DNA of 64,000 bases from an uncultured Paracoccaceae bacterium (GCA_947487205.1 CANKVU010000012.1:62001-126000); one strand, 5' to 3'. Shown: positions 34,991-45,045, counted from the stretch's first letter. The notes: a model not told the origin generated them from the sequence alone. Numbers and translations: made by a program.

Positions 34991-35640
34991 AAGAGCTCGT
35001 GAAGCTCGACATCCTGTCCGACCCGATCTGCCCGTGGTGCTATATCGGCAAGGCCAATCTCGACGCGGTGCTGCTGGAACGGCCTGATCATCCGTTCGAC
35101 ATCGAATGGCACCCCTATCAGCTGAATTTCGACATGCCACCCGAGGGCCTCGACCGGCGCACCTACCTGGAGGCCAAGTTCGGCGGGCGGCAGGAAGCGG
35201 TGGCGGCCTATGCCCCCGTGGTCGATGCCGCCCGGGAGGCGGGACTGGAGATCGCGTGGGACCGGATCACGCGCACCCCGAAAACCCTCGACGCCCACCG
35301 GCTGATCTACTGGGCGGGGATCGAGGGGCGGCAGACCGCGGCGGTCTCGGCGCTGTTCGAGGCCTATTTCACGCGGGGCGAGGATCTGGGCCGACACGCC
35401 GTCCTGGCGGGGGTCGCGGAGCGCATCGAGATGGATCGTGCGATGGTGCTGCGCCTCCTCGAGAGCGATGCCGACCGAGACGACATCGCGGCGCGCGACG
35501 CCCATGCCCGGGAACGGGGCGTGCGCGGCGTTCCGACCTTCGTCGTGGGCCGTACGCATGTGGTTCCCGGCGCCCAGCCGCCGGCCCTCTGGCGCGACGT
35601 GCTTGACGAATTGACGCAAGACAATCCGGCAACGCACTAA
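34987..35640 (+). CDS. DsbA-family oxidoreductase (FrnE-like)
   Basis: 217 residues, thioredoxin-fold with a helical insertion. The active site CPWC is C15-C18 in DILSDPICPWCYIG, and the cis-proline region is GVRGVPTFVVG. There is no signal peptide, so it is cytoplasmic like FrnE/YwbO and 2-hydroxychromene-2-carboxylate isomerase relatives. It is coupled to the acyl-CoA synthetase by ATGA, which may hint at a shared pathway. The 274 bases after it hold no gene; a TTGACA at 35686-35691 has no matching -10 box. Confidence 0.88.
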   Translation: MKELVKLDILSDPICPWCYIGKANLDAVLLERPDHPFDIEWHPYQLNFDMPPEGLDRRTYLEAKFGGRQEAVAAYAPVVDAAREAGLEIAWDRITRTPKTLDAHRLIYWAGIEGRQTAAVSALFEAYFTRGEDLGRHAVLAGVAERIEMDRAMVLRLLESDADRDDIAARDAHARERGVRGVPTFVVGRTHVVPGAQPPALWRDVLDELTQDNPATH

Positions 35641-35914
35641 TTTCAGACGCTATTCGAACCGGCAACCGGCCCGGGGCCGAAATCCTTGACACCCCGGCCG
35701 GAGCTTGCCAGCGTTGGAGCAGAGGTCGGGACGGGTGGAATGACGGAGGCGTCCAAAGCCGGAGACGAGCGAAAGTCCAGGTACTCGTTCGCCCCCCGCG
35801 CGCATTCGTTCCGACGAACCACTCCGGATTTCGCCCCGCAGGCTGCGGCACGCGCCCGCGGTCGGTGTCCAGTATAGAACGATCCGACTTGCTCGCTGCC
35901 TTGGAGATACGCCC

Positions 35915-36934
35915 ATGATCGATCCGACCCGCCTGCTTTCGACCGCTGCGCTTCTGTCCCTCGTCGCGGGCTCCGCCCAGGCGGAGACGTGGCGATATGC
36001 CTTCGAGGAAGCGATCGACGAGGTCCAGGGCGTCTTCGCGCAGAAGTTCAAGGAGGAGGTCGAGGCCAACACCGACCACACCGTCGAACTCTATCCCTAC
36101 GGCACGCTCGGGGAGAGCGCGGACATCATGGAGCAGGCGCAGTCGGGCATCCTGCAATTCGTGGACCAGTCGCCGGGCTTCACCGGCTCGCTGATCCCCG
36201 AGGCGCAGGTCTTCTTCGTGCCCTACCTGCTGCCGCAGGATACCGAGACGCTGGCCACGTTCTTCGAGAACTCGACGGCCATCAACGAGATGTTCCCCGA
36301 ACTCTATGCCGAGCAGGGGCTGGAACTGCTGACCATGTTCCCCGAGGGGGAGGTCGCCATCACCACCAAGGAACCGTTCGAGACGCCCGAGGAGCTGTCG
36401 AACGTCAAGGTCCGCACGATGACGAACCCGCTCCTGGTCGAGAGCTACCGCGCCTTCGGCGCGACGCCGACGCCGCTGCCCTGGGGCGAGGTCTATGGGG
36501 CGTTGCAGACCGACATCATCCAGGGCCAGGAAAACCCGATGTTCTTCATCGAATCGACCAAGATGTACGAGGTGACGGATTACGTCACGATGATCGGGCA
36601 CAACAACTTCACCACCGCGGTGATGGCGAACCAGCAATTCTACGAGGGATTGTCCGACGAGGACCGGCAGGCGGTCGAGGACGCCATCGACGTGGCCTTC
36701 GACCACATCATCGAATACCAGAAGGGCCTTCACGACGCCTCGATCGAGAAGATCAAGGAGGCCAAGCCGTCGATGACCTTCACCACCCTGACCGACGAGC
36801 AGCGGCAGCCGTTCCGCGACGCCGCCGAGGAGGTCGAACAGCAATTCCTCGAAATGACCGGCGATGGCGGGCAGGAGATCCTCGACCAGATGAAGAAGGA
36901 TCTCGAGGACGCGCAGGGCGCCACCTCGGGCTGA
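35915..36934 (+). CDS. teaA: TRAP transporter substrate-binding protein, ectoine type (TeaA/UehA-like)
   Basis: 339 residues, DctP family. Signal peptide [23 protein letters not shown] (partial view: cut after SAQA). From memory it tracks the Halomonas ectoine-binding protein TeaA closely: [45 protein letters not shown] and [12 protein letters not shown]. In mature numbering E9, F66, R144, W167, N184, F188 and F209 are in place to hold a zwitterionic ligand; R144 and N184 are the general TRAP carboxylate contacts. TTGGAG precedes the ATG. Ectoine or hydroxyectoine is the best guess for the ligand. Confidence 0.82.
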   Translation: MIDPTRLLSTAALLSLVAGSAQAETWRYAFEEAIDEVQGVFAQKFKEEVEANTDHTVELYPYGTLGESADIMEQAQSGILQFVDQSPGFTGSLIPEAQVFFVPYLLPQDTETLATFFENSTAINEMFPELYAEQGLELLTMFPEGEVAITTKEPFETPEELSNVKVRTMTNPLLVESYRAFGATPTPLPWGEVYGALQTDIIQGQENPMFFIESTKMYEVTDYVTMIGHNNFTTAVMANQQFYEGLSDEDRQAVEDAIDVAFDHIIEYQKGLHDASIEKIKEAKPSMTFTTLTDEQRQPFRDAAEEVEQQFLEMTGDGGQEILDQMKKDLEDAQGATSG

Positions 36935-36943
36935 GATCCGGCC

Positions 36944-36967
36944 GGCGGGGCCCGCGGCGGCCCCGCC
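36944..36967 (+). other. strong hairpin between teaA and teaB
   Basis: GGCGGGGCC (36944-36952) and GGCCCCGCC (36959-36967), perfect 9-bp stem, 6-base loop, ten bases after the teaA stop and without a U-tract. It may protect the teaA message from 3' decay and raise binding protein over membrane subunits. Confidence 0.55.
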
Positions 36968-37016
36968 CCATCGACTGTCTGCCGCGGATCGGCGCGGCCC
37001 CTGGGGACACACCATC

Positions 37017-37646
37017 GTGGATCAGAACGACCCCCCTTCCCAGATCGCCTCGCAGACTGACACCACCACGACGGACGATCCGGACGAGGCGACCTATGTG
37101 TCGTCCCTGCCCGGTCCGCTCGGCTACGTGGACATGGCTATCGCCCGGGTCGAATCGGTGCTTCTGGCGCTCGGCGTGCTGCTGATGGCGGCCAACACGG
37201 TCGCCAACGTGATCGGGCGCTACCTTTTCCAGTCGAGCCTGTTCTTCTCCGAGGAACTGAACCGGGTGCTGATCGTGGTGATCACCTTCGCGGGCATCAG
37301 CTATGCCGCGCGGCAGGGACGCCACATCCGCATGTCGGCGGTCTATGACGCGCTGCCGGTGCGCGGCCGCAAGATCCTGATGATCGCGATTGCCGTGATC
37401 ACCGCGGCGTTCATGTTCGGGCTGGCCTGGTACTCGTTCGAATACACGATGACCCAGGCGAGCCGCGGACGGGTCTTGCCCGCCCTGCAGATCCCGGTCT
37501 GGGCGACGCTCGTGATCGTGCCGGTGGGGTTCTTCATGACCGGCCTGCAATACGCCCTGACCGCGGTGAAGAACCTGATCGAGAAGGACGTGTACCTTTC
37601 CACCGTGGTCCTCGACGGCTATGGCGACGACGAGATGGAGGTCTGA
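37017..37646 (+). CDS. teaB: TRAP transporter small permease (DctQ family)
   Basis: 209 residues with four membrane helices. [22 protein letters not shown] is the DctQ signature (quoted in part: FFSEELNR), and [14 protein letters not shown] follows it. The first ~45 residues are a hydrophilic Thr/Asp-rich extension. The start is GTG with only a weak GGGGAC upstream, so initiation may be slow. Named by place between teaA and the large permease. Confidence 0.85.
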   Translation: MDQNDPPSQIASQTDTTTTDDPDEATYVSSLPGPLGYVDMAIARVESVLLALGVLLMAANTVANVIGRYLFQSSLFFSEELNRVLIVVITFAGISYAARQGRHIRMSAVYDALPVRGRKILMIAIAVITAAFMFGLAWYSFEYTMTQASRGRVLPALQIPVWATLVIVPVGFFMTGLQYALTAVKNLIEKDVYLSTVVLDGYGDDEMEV

Positions 37647-37649
37647 GCC

Positions 37650-38933
37650 ATGACCGCGGGGATCTTCTCCATCATGATCGTCCTGCTGCTCCTCGGATTC
37701 CCGATGATGATCCCGCTCATCGTCGGCGCCTTCGTGGGCTTCCTGTCGCTCTTCGGCGGCTTCTCCCAGCTGGAAACGATGGTGCAGCAGATGATGGCCG
37801 GGATCCGGCCCGCCTCGCTCATCGCCGTGCCGATGTTCATCTTCGCCGCCGACATCATGACCCGCGGCCAGTCGGCGGGACGGCTCATCGACATGGTCAT
37901 GTCCTTCGTGGGCCACGTCCGGGGCGGGCTCGCGATCTCCACCGCCGCGGCCTGCACCATGTTCGGCGCCGTGTCCGGCTCCACCCAGGCGACGGTGGTG
38001 GCCATCGGCTCGCCGCTCCGGCCCCGGATGATCAAGGCCGGCTACGGCGACAGCTTCATCCTGGCCCTGATCGTCAATTCCTCGGACATCGCGTTCCTGA
38101 TCCCGCCCTCGATCGGCATGATCATCTACGGCGTGGTCTCGGGCACCTCCATCGCCGAGCTGTTCATCGCCGGCATCGGGCCGGGCCTGCTGATCCTCGT
38201 CTGCTTCGCGACCTATTCCTACATCTACGCGATCCGCACCGGCGTTCCGACGGAGCCGAAATCGAGCTGGTCCGACCGCGCGCGCGCCGTGCGGGGCGCG
38301 CTCTGGCCGCTGGGCTTCCCGGTGATCATCATCGGCGGCATCTATGGCGGCATCTTCAGCCCGACCGAGGCGGCGGCGGCCTGCGTCCTCTATGCGCTGA
38401 TCCTCGAGGTCATCGTGTTCCGCTCGCTTGACCTCAAGGGCGTCTACAACACCGCGAAATCCACCGGGCTGATCACCGGCATCGTGTTCATCCTGGTCGC
38501 GGCGGGGGCCGCCTTCTCCTGGGTCATCTCGTTCGCGCAGATCCCGCAATCGATCCTGGCCGGGGTCGGCATCGACGAGATGGGCCCGATCGGCGTTCTC
38601 TTCGTGATCTCGATCGCGTTCTTCATCGGCTGCATGTTCGTGGACCCGATCGTGGTCATCCTGATCCTGGTGCCGATCTTCGCGCCCGTGGTCGAGGCGA
38701 CGGGCCTCGACCCGGTACTGGTGGGCACGATCATCACCCTCCAGGTGGCGATCGGATCGGCCACGCCGCCCTTCGGGTGCGACATCTTCACCGCCATCGC
38801 CGTGTTCAAGCGCCCCTATTGGGAGGTCATCCGCGGCACCCCGCCCTTCATCGCGATCCTGCTGACGGTCTCGGTGCTGCTGATCTATTTCCCGCAGATC
38901 GCGCTGTTCCTGCGCGACCTCGCCTTCAGGTAA
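37650..38933 (+). CDS. teaC: TRAP transporter large permease (DctM family)
   Basis: 427 residues with about twelve hydrophobic segments. ITTAAACTMFGAVSGSTQATVVAIGS-like sequence (ISTAAACTMFGAVSGS), FLIPPSIGMIIYG and GGIYGGIFSPTEAAAA are the family's conserved elements. It carries out sodium-driven import of the solute handed over by the binding protein. It starts three bases after the teaB stop. Confidence 0.92.
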   Translation: MTAGIFSIMIVLLLLGFPMMIPLIVGAFVGFLSLFGGFSQLETMVQQMMAGIRPASLIAVPMFIFAADIMTRGQSAGRLIDMVMSFVGHVRGGLAISTAAACTMFGAVSGSTQATVVAIGSPLRPRMIKAGYGDSFILALIVNSSDIAFLIPPSIGMIIYGVVSGTSIAELFIAGIGPGLLILVCFATYSYIYAIRTGVPTEPKSSWSDRARAVRGALWPLGFPVIIIGGIYGGIFSPTEAAAACVLYALILEVIVFRSLDLKGVYNTAKSTGLITGIVFILVAAGAAFSWVISFAQIPQSILAGVGIDEMGPIGVLFVISIAFFIGCMFVDPIVVILILVPIFAPVVEATGLDPVLVGTIITLQVAIGSATPPFGCDIFTAIAVFKRPYWEVIRGTPPFIAILLTVSVLLIYFPQIALFLRDLAFR

Positions 38934-38949
38934 GGAGGCGTCCCGGCCC

Positions 38950-39387
38950 GTGTTCGCATCGATCCTCGCCCCCTATGACGGTTCCCGCAACGGCGAGCGG
39001 GCACTCCGCAAGGCGGTGGAACTGGCGCAATTGTGCGGCGCGCAGTTGACGATCCTGACGGTGTACCGGCACCGCTCGATGATCGAGGCCTCGCTCTCCA
39101 TGGTGCGGAGCGACGATCCGGGGCCGCTCGACGGGGCGATGCGGGATTACGGGCGCGAGATCGCCGAGCACGGCAAGGCCGTCGCGCGCGAGGCCGGCCT
39201 GTCCGAGGCGCGCGCCTTCGTGAAGGCGGGCGCGCCCGCACGGACCATCGTGGCTTTCGCCGCCGAGCACGGCCACGACGTGATCGTCATCGGCAGCCGC
39301 GGCCTCGGCTCGATCGAGGATTACCTCCTCGGGAGCGTCTCGCACAAGGTCATCGGCCTGGCTGCCTGTCCGGTGATGGTGGTCTGA
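38950..39387 (+). CDS. teaD: universal stress protein of the TRAP cluster (TeaD-like)
   Basis: 145 residues, UspA fold. The ATP-binding signature G2xG9xG(S) is complete in GSRGLGSIEDYLLGSVSHKV. In Halomonas TeaD, an ATP-binding Usp encoded beside teaABC, lowers ectoine uptake; the same gene order here supports that role. It begins with GTG, preceded by AAGGAGG, 16 bases after the large permease stop. Confidence 0.85.
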   Translation: MFASILAPYDGSRNGERALRKAVELAQLCGAQLTILTVYRHRSMIEASLSMVRSDDPGPLDGAMRDYGREIAEHGKAVAREAGLSEARAFVKAGAPARTIVAFAAEHGHDVIVIGSRGLGSIEDYLLGSVSHKVIGLAACPVMVV

Positions 39388-39391
39388 GGCG

Positions 39392-40165
39392 TCACCGTCC
39401 GGCGGGGACGAGCGGGGCGTCGCCGCTGCGAAACAGGCGGCCGGGCGCCGTGGGCCCCGCGACGACGCCGATCGAGCGCAGCATGTGCCATGCCAGGACC
39501 TGGTTGCTGGACAGGACCGGCAGGCCCAGCTCCGCCTCCAGCGGTTCGATCACGTCCAGCGTCCGCAGATTGGTGCAGGAGAGGAACAGCGCCTCGATCC
39601 CGCCGGTTGCGGCCAGAGCGCGCGCGCCGGCCATGATCGAATCGCCGTCGATCCGAACCACCCGCGCATCCTCGATCACGTCGAAACTGCCGAAGACCGG
39701 CGTTTCGACCCCGTTGACGTGGAACGTCGCGCGCAGCGTCTCCGACACCGTCTCGCTGTAGGGGGACAGGAGCCCGAGCTGCGACAGGCCCAGATACTCG
39801 CAGGCCGCGAGGAGCGCCTTGACCGGGTTCGTCGTCGTGCGCGTCACCGCCGCCCCGTGGAGGATGTCCGCGATGCGGCCCGGCCCGATCTGGGCGGTCG
39901 CCGAGGTGCAGCAATAGGCGACGCAGCCGAAGGCGGTCTGCGGCGGGAAAAGCCCCGCGGCCGCGCCGATCCGGTCCTCCATCGCCGCGAGCGTCTCGGG
40001 CGTGACGAGCGTGTCGAATGCGACCCGCGTCACGAGGTACTCGACCTCCTCGGGGACCATGCGGCGCAGGTCGCGCTCGATGGTCTCGTCCGTTTGAAGC
40101 ACGACGAGCCCCATCTGGGGCGGGCGTTCCGGCGTCAGCGAATGGCGAAGGATACGGTCGGGCAT
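39392..40165 (-). CDS. Asp/Glu racemase / maleate isomerase superfamily protein (EutA-like)
   Basis: 257 residues from the ATG at 40165; a second ATG two codons upstream is possible. Two conserved cysteine motifs mark the family: CVAYCCTSATAQIG in the first half and FLSCTNLRT in the second, with TTTNPVKALLAACEYLG between. EutA of ectoine utilisation clusters belongs to this superfamily and the neighbours are ectoine-type transport genes, so an EutA-like role is plausible. It converges on teaD with a four-base gap. No ectoine hydrolase gene is in the window. Confidence 0.75.
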   Translation of the reverse strand: MPDRILRHSLTPERPPQMGLVVLQTDETIERDLRRMVPEEVEYLVTRVAFDTLVTPETLAAMEDRIGAAAGLFPPQTAFGCVAYCCTSATAQIGPGRIADILHGAAVTRTTTNPVKALLAACEYLGLSQLGLLSPYSETVSETLRATFHVNGVETPVFGSFDVIEDARVVRIDGDSIMAGARALAATGGIEALFLSCTNLRTLDVIEPLEAELGLPVLSSNQVLAWHMLRSIGVVAGPTAPGRLFRSGDAPLVPAGR

Positions 40166-40326
40166 CGGCATATCCGGCGATGGACAATGGGCGAAGCGCG
40201 GGGCCATCGCCCCGCCCGGCGCGACGATGGGGCGGCTTGCGACAAAGTGTCAAGCAGGCCCGCCACGGCGGGATCCGGCCCGGGGCGGGCCTTGCGTCCG
40301 GGCGGGTGATCGGCTCCCGTGCGGCG

Positions 40327-40869
40327 ATGAGCATCTGGCTTGCCCTCTCCCTCCTGGCCTCGGCCACATGGGTCGTCGTCCTTGCGCTTTCAGACCGGGG
40401 CCTGGCGCGGATCTGGCCGCCGCGGCGGGGGACATGGCCGACGGCGATCTGGGCTTGGGTCCTGACGACGGCCATCTATGTCGGCCTGATCAATGCCGCT
40501 TCGGCCCAGTGGAACAGCCTCGGCTGGCCGGGCTGGTTGCGCTGGGGGATCGGGGGCGCCGCGCTTACGCTCCTCTCCTTCTGGGTGCAGGGGCGGGGCA
40601 TCGTGGATCTGGGGCTTGCCGGTACGTCCGGATGGGACGTGGGGCTTGTCACGGACGGCGCCTATGCGCGCCGGCGCCATCCGCAATATGCAGGTCAAGC
40701 CGTGTCGCTGGTGGGCCTCGCCATCTTGGGCGGCGCACCGGAGGGGCTGATCGCCGCGGGGGCGGGATGTGTCGCGCTCCTCTACGCGGCACTGGTGGAG
40801 GACCGCGACCTGGCGCGCCGTTACGGCGCGGCCCATGCGCGCTACCGCCGGCAGGTGGCGTTCTTCTGA
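40327..40869 (+). CDS. isoprenylcysteine carboxyl methyltransferase-like membrane protein
   Basis: 180 residues with about five hydrophobic segments. The ICMT/PEMT-like methyltransferase C-terminus is visible: AYARRRHPQYAGQ (RHPxY) and EDRDLARRYGAAHARYRRQV. Bacterial members methylate unknown, often lipidic, substrates with SAM. An open frame extends far upstream, but this ATG starts the first membrane helix directly. It stands alone between two minus-strand genes. Confidence 0.75.
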   Translation: MSIWLALSLLASATWVVVLALSDRGLARIWPPRRGTWPTAIWAWVLTTAIYVGLINAASAQWNSLGWPGWLRWGIGGAALTLLSFWVQGRGIVDLGLAGTSGWDVGLVTDGAYARRRHPQYAGQAVSLVGLAILGGAPEGLIAAGAGCVALLYAALVEDRDLARRYGAAHARYRRQVAFF

Positions 40870-40897
40870 AGCGGCGGCCGGTGCCGCCCTGGGCGCC

Positions 40898-43800
40898 CTA
40901 GCTGCTCTTCTCCTTGGCCCGGGCGGGCGCGGCGGCCTTGGCGTGGCGGGCCAGTTCCTGGGCGATGGCGAAGCTGCCCTTGATCTTGTCGCTCTCGCGG
41001 GTCCATTCGCGGCTGACGACGATCCGGTTCTCCTTCACCTTGGCGCGTCCCTCCTGCGCGTCGATGAATTCCACCAGCCCGCCGGGCGAGGCGAAGGTGT
41101 CGTTGTGAAACGCCACCGTGACCCCGCGCGGCCCGGCATCGAGCTTGGCGATGCCCGCCTTCTTGCACTCCGCCTTGATCCGCACGACGAGGAGGAGCGT
41201 GTTCACCTCCTTCGGCAGGTCGCCGAAGCGGTCGATCAGCTCGGCGGCGAATCCCTCGAGCTCCACCTTGGTGGTCAGGTCCGACAGCCGCCGGTAGAGG
41301 CCGAGCCGTACGTCGAGGTCGGGCACGTATTCCTCGGGGATGAGGACCGGCACGCCGAGATTGATCTGGGGGGACCATTCGCCCGCGTCGCCCAGGCCCT
41401 CGATCCCTTCGAGCTCGCCCGCCTTCAGCTTTCCGATCGTCTCTTCCAGCATCGTCTGGTAGAGTTCGTACCCGACCTCGCGGATCTGCCCCGATTGTTC
41501 CTCGCCCACGAGGTTGCCGGCGCCGCGGATGTCGAGGTCCTGCGCGGCGAGATTGAAGCCCGCCCCCAGCGTGTCGAGCGAGCCCAGCACGCGGAGCCGC
41601 TTCTGCGCCGTCGGCGTCAGCTTGGCCCGCGGCTTTGTCGTCAGATAGGCGTAGGCGCGCGCCTTGGAGCGCCCTACCCGGCCGCGGATCTGGTAGAGTT
41701 GCGCCAGGCCGAACATGTCGGCACGCCAGACGACCATCGTGTTCGCGGTCGGGATGTCGAGGCCGGATTCCACGATCGTGGTCGCGAGCAGCACGTCGTA
41801 GGCCCCGTCGTAGAAGGCGTTCATCCGGTCGTCGAGCTCGCCCGCCGCCATCTGCCCGGTGGCGGTGACATAGGTGATCTCGGGGACCTCGGCCTTGAGG
41901 AACTCCTCCATCTCGGGGAGGTCCTTGATCCGGGGCGCGACGATGAAGGTCTGACCGCCGCGGTAATGCTCCCGCAGCAGCGCCTCGCGAATCGTCACCG
42001 CGTCGAACTCGCTGACATAGGTCCGGATCGCGAGACGATCGACCGGCGGAGTGCCGATGATCGACAGATCGCGAACACCGGTCAGGGACAGTTGCAGCGT
42101 CCGCGGGATCGGCGTGGCCGTCAGCGTCAGGACATGGACATCCGTCCGGAGCGATTTCAGCCGCTCCTTGTGCGTGACGCCGAAATGCTGCTCCTCGTCA
42201 ACGACGAGCAGGCCGAGATTCTTGAACTTCATCTGCTTGGAAAGCAGGGCATGGGTGCCGATGACGATGTCGCAGGTGCCTTCGGCGGCCCGCTGGCGGG
42301 TCAGTTTCGCGTCCTTGTCGGAGACGAAGCGCGACAATTGGCGGATCTCGACCGGAAAGCCGCGGAACCGTTCGGCGAAGGACTTGTAATGCTGCCGGGC
42401 CAGCAGGGTCGTCGGCGCGATCACCGCCACCTGGGCCCCCGACATCGCGGCGATGAAGGCCGCGCGCATCGCCACCTCGGTCTTGCCGAACCCCACGTCG
42501 CCGACGATCAGCCTGTCCATGGGCACCCCGCGTTCGAGATCGCCCATCACGTCCTCGATCGCCTTCAGCTGGTCCTCGGTCTCCTCGTAGGGGAAGCGGG
42601 CGGAGAAATCCTCCCATGCGTTGTCGGGCGGCTCCAGGATCGGCGCCTTGCGCATCAACCGCTCTGCGGCGACGCGGATCAGCCGGTCGGCGATCTCGCG
42701 GATGCGCTGCTTCAGCTTGGCCTTCTTGGCCTGCCAGGCGCCGCCGCCCAACTTGTCGAGCAGCCCCTCCTCGTGGCCGAAGCGCGACAGCAATTCGATG
42801 TTCTCGACCGGCAGGTAGAGCCGGTCGCCGCCGGCATATTCGAGAAGGGCGCATTCATGCGGACTGCCGGCGGCGGTCACGACCTCCAGCCCCTGGAACC
42901 GTCCGACCCCGTGGTCGACATGCACCACGAGATCGCCGGGGGTCAGCGATTGCGCCTCGGTCAGGAAGTTCTCTGCGCGCCGCTTCCTCGGCGCCTTCCT
43001 GATCAGGCGGTCGCCCAGGACATCCTGCTCGGAGACGACCGTCAGCCGGTCGTCGCCATGGGGCCCCTCGAAGCCGTGTTCGAGCCCCCAGACCGCGAGG
43101 TAGAGGCCACCTTTGCCCTCGGGGACATCGCGGAAATCGTGGATCTCCGTCGCGCCCTCGACGCCCTCGTCCTCCAACAGGCCGGAAAGGCGTTCGCGCG
43201 CGCCCTCGGAATAGGAGGCGACGATCACCTGCCCCTCCTTTCGCTTCGCACGAAGATGATCGGCCAGCGCCCCGAAAAGGCTGACATTCTCCTGCTGGCG
43301 TTCCGGGCTGAAATTGCGCCCGATACGCCCGCCGGCATCGACCACCCCGGGGCCGGAGGCCTGCGCGAGCGGGTGGAACGCGACGACCCTGTGATCGTGC
43401 GTCGCAGCCTTCCAGGCGGCATCGTCGAGATACAGCGTCTCTGGCGGGGCGGGCTTGTAGACGGAGTCCACCCGGCCCTTCTTCTGCATCGCGTCGCGGC
43501 GGTTGTCGTACTGGTCGGTGACGGTGTCCCAACGCGCCAGTCGCGCGGGCGTCACCTGGTCGTCGAGCGTCACCGACGCCTCCGGCAGGAAATCGAAGAT
43601 CGTCTCCAGCCGCTCGTGGAAGAAGCCCAGCCAATGTTCGGCGCCGGCATGCTTCTTGCCGGCGCTGATCGCCTCGTAAAGCGGGTCGTCGGTGCCGGCC
43701 GCCCCGAACTCCACGCGGTAGTTCTGCCGGAAGCGGCGGATCGCCTCTTCGTCCAGGATGACCTCGGAGACCGGCGCAAGCTCGATTTCCTTCAGCTTCT

Positions 43801-44386
43801 CGGTCGTGCGCTGGTCGCCCGGGTCGAAGCGCCGCGCCCCGTCCAGCGTGTCGCCGAAGAGGTCGAGGCGCACGGGCCCGGATTCCCCCGGCGGCCAGAC
43901 ATCGATGATCCCGCCCCGGATGGCGTAATCGCCCGGTTCCATCACCGTCGGCGCCTGGGTGAAGCCCATCCGCACGAGGAAGTCGCGCAGCGCCTGCTCG
44001 TCGATCCGGTGGCCCACCCGGGCGGTGAAGGACGATTGCCGAACCGTCTCGCGGGGCGGGATCTTCTGCGTGGCGCCGTTCACGGTCGTCAAGACGACGA
44101 ACCGTTTCGGCATGGTGTGCGTCAGCGCGGCCAGCGTCGCCATCCGCGCGGCGGACAATGCCGCGTTCGGGCTGACCCGGTCGTAGGGCAGGCAATCCCA
44201 TGCCGGGAAGGTGAAGACCGGAAGGCCGGGATCGTAGAAGGCGAGCGCCGCCTGAAGCGCGGCCAGCCGCTTGTCGTCCCGCGCCACATGGAGGACCGAC
44301 CCCGCGCGGCCGATCTCCGCGAGGACCAGGCGGGCATCGAAACCTTCGGGCGCCCCGCCCAGCGTGATCTTGTCAGCCGTGCTCAT
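40898..44386 (-). CDS. mfd: transcription-repair coupling factor
   Basis: 1162 residues, close to the E. coli length. The N-terminal third is UvrB-like, followed by the RNA polymerase interaction domain (GDLVVHVDHGVGRFQGL) and the RecG-like translocase: Walker A GDVGFGKT at 629-636, DEEQ at 730-733, TATPIPRTL. The C-terminal TRCF domain closes the protein. It removes stalled RNA polymerase and recruits UvrA. The ribosome binding site is poor. The complementary strand carries a long open frame that is a shadow. Confidence 0.97.
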   Translation of the reverse strand: MSTADKITLGGAPEGFDARLVLAEIGRAGSVLHVARDDKRLAALQAALAFYDPGLPVFTFPAWDCLPYDRVSPNAALSAARMATLAALTHTMPKRFVVLTTVNGATQKIPPRETVRQSSFTARVGHRIDEQALRDFLVRMGFTQAPTVMEPGDYAIRGGIIDVWPPGESGPVRLDLFGDTLDGARRFDPGDQRTTEKLKEIELAPVSEVILDEEAIRRFRQNYRVEFGAAGTDDPLYEAISAGKKHAGAEHWLGFFHERLETIFDFLPEASVTLDDQVTPARLARWDTVTDQYDNRRDAMQKKGRVDSVYKPAPPETLYLDDAAWKAATHDHRVVAFHPLAQASGPGVVDAGGRIGRNFSPERQQENVSLFGALADHLRAKRKEGQVIVASYSEGARERLSGLLEDEGVEGATEIHDFRDVPEGKGGLYLAVWGLEHGFEGPHGDDRLTVVSEQDVLGDRLIRKAPRKRRAENFLTEAQSLTPGDLVVHVDHGVGRFQGLEVVTAAGSPHECALLEYAGGDRLYLPVENIELLSRFGHEEGLLDKLGGGAWQAKKAKLKQRIREIADRLIRVAAERLMRKAPILEPPDNAWEDFSARFPYEETEDQLKAIEDVMGDLERGVPMDRLIVGDVGFGKTEVAMRAAFIAAMSGAQVAVIAPTTLLARQHYKSFAERFRGFPVEIRQLSRFVSDKDAKLTRQRAAEGTCDIVIGTHALLSKQMKFKNLGLLVVDEEQHFGVTHKERLKSLRTDVHVLTLTATPIPRTLQLSLTGVRDLSIIGTPPVDRLAIRTYVSEFDAVTIREALLREHYRGGQTFIVAPRIKDLPEMEEFLKAEVPEITYVTATGQMAAGELDDRMNAFYDGAYDVLLATTIVESGLDIPTANTMVVWRADMFGLAQLYQIRGRVGRSKARAYAYLTTKPRAKLTPTAQKRLRVLGSLDTLGAGFNLAAQDLDIRGAGNLVGEEQSGQIREVGYELYQTMLEETIGKLKAGELEGIEGLGDAGEWSPQINLGVPVLIPEEYVPDLDVRLGLYRRLSDLTTKVELEGFAAELIDRFGDLPKEVNTLLLVVRIKAECKKAGIAKLDAGPRGVTVAFHNDTFASPGGLVEFIDAQEGRAKVKENRIVVSREWTRESDKIKGSFAIAQELARHAKAAAPARAKEKSS

Positions 44387-44466
44387 GGTCCGCGTGACGT
44401 AACGAGCCGGGACCCGGTGTCAATGGCGCCTTGACCGGCGCGGCGCCGCGTGGTCCATCGCCCTCC

Positions 44467-45045
44467 ATGCTGCGTCGCCTCTATGACTGGACCCTTTCGC
44501 TCGCCGCCCATCCCAGGGCGATGTGGGCGCTTGCCATCGTCGCGTTCGTGGAATCGTCGGTCTTTCCGATCCCGCCCGATGTGCTGATGATCCCGATGAT
44601 CCTGGCCGCGCCGCGCCGCGCCTGGGCGATCGCCGCAGTCGCGACGCTCGCCTCGGTCCTGGGCGGGCTGGCCGGCTACTGGATCGGTGCCCAGCTGTTC
44701 GAGCAGCTTGGCCGGCCGGTGCTGGAATTCTACGGCAAGGCCGACCGGTTCGAGGAATTCCGCCTCAACTACAACGATTTCGGCGCCTGGGCGGTGCTGA
44801 TCGCGGGCCTGACGCCGTTCCCCTTCAAGGTCGTCACCATCCTGTCGGGCGCCACGGGGCTGAACCTGCCGATCTTCGTCGTCGCCTCCATCGTGGCCCG
44901 GGGGCTGCGCTTCTTCGTGGTGGCCGCGCTGCTGCGCGCGTTCGGCCCGCCGATCCGCGACTTCATCGATCGCCGCCTGGGGCTCGTCTTCACCCTCTTC
45001 TGCGTCGCGCTGGCGGGGGGCTTCGTCGCGGTGCGCTACATATGA
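44467..45045 (+). CDS. VTT-domain membrane protein (YqaA/DedA-like)
   Basis: 192 residues. VTT/SNARE-associated domain signs are VAFVESSVFPIPPDVLMIPM, GGLAGYWIGAQLFEQLG and AGLTPFPFKVVTILSG (the G-x-x-P-F/G-K loop). Members help move undecaprenyl or other lipids across membranes. The ATG at 44467 is chosen over a TTG 36 bases upstream. Its stop overlaps the dsbB start by ATGA. Confidence 0.85.
   Translation: MLRRLYDWTLSLAAHPRAMWALAIVAFVESSVFPIPPDVLMIPMILAAPRRAWAIAAVATLASVLGGLAGYWIGAQLFEQLGRPVLEFYGKADRFEEFRLNYNDFGAWAVLIAGLTPFPFKVVTILSGATGLNLPIFVVASIVARGLRFFVVAALLRAFGPPIRDFIDRRLGLVFTLFCVALAGGFVAVRYI

Noticed and set aside
35686-35714. Promoter with TTGACA upstream of teaA
   Set aside because: The -35 box is perfect but the sequence 16-18 bases downstream has no -10 likeness, and the start codon is 200 bases away.
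40769-44434. Open frame of about 1220 codons on the plus strand across mfd
   Set aside because: It is antisense to a gene with full Mfd motifs, shows Arg/His/Gly-rich unstructured sequence and no family likeness. High GC leaves few stops on the opposite strand.
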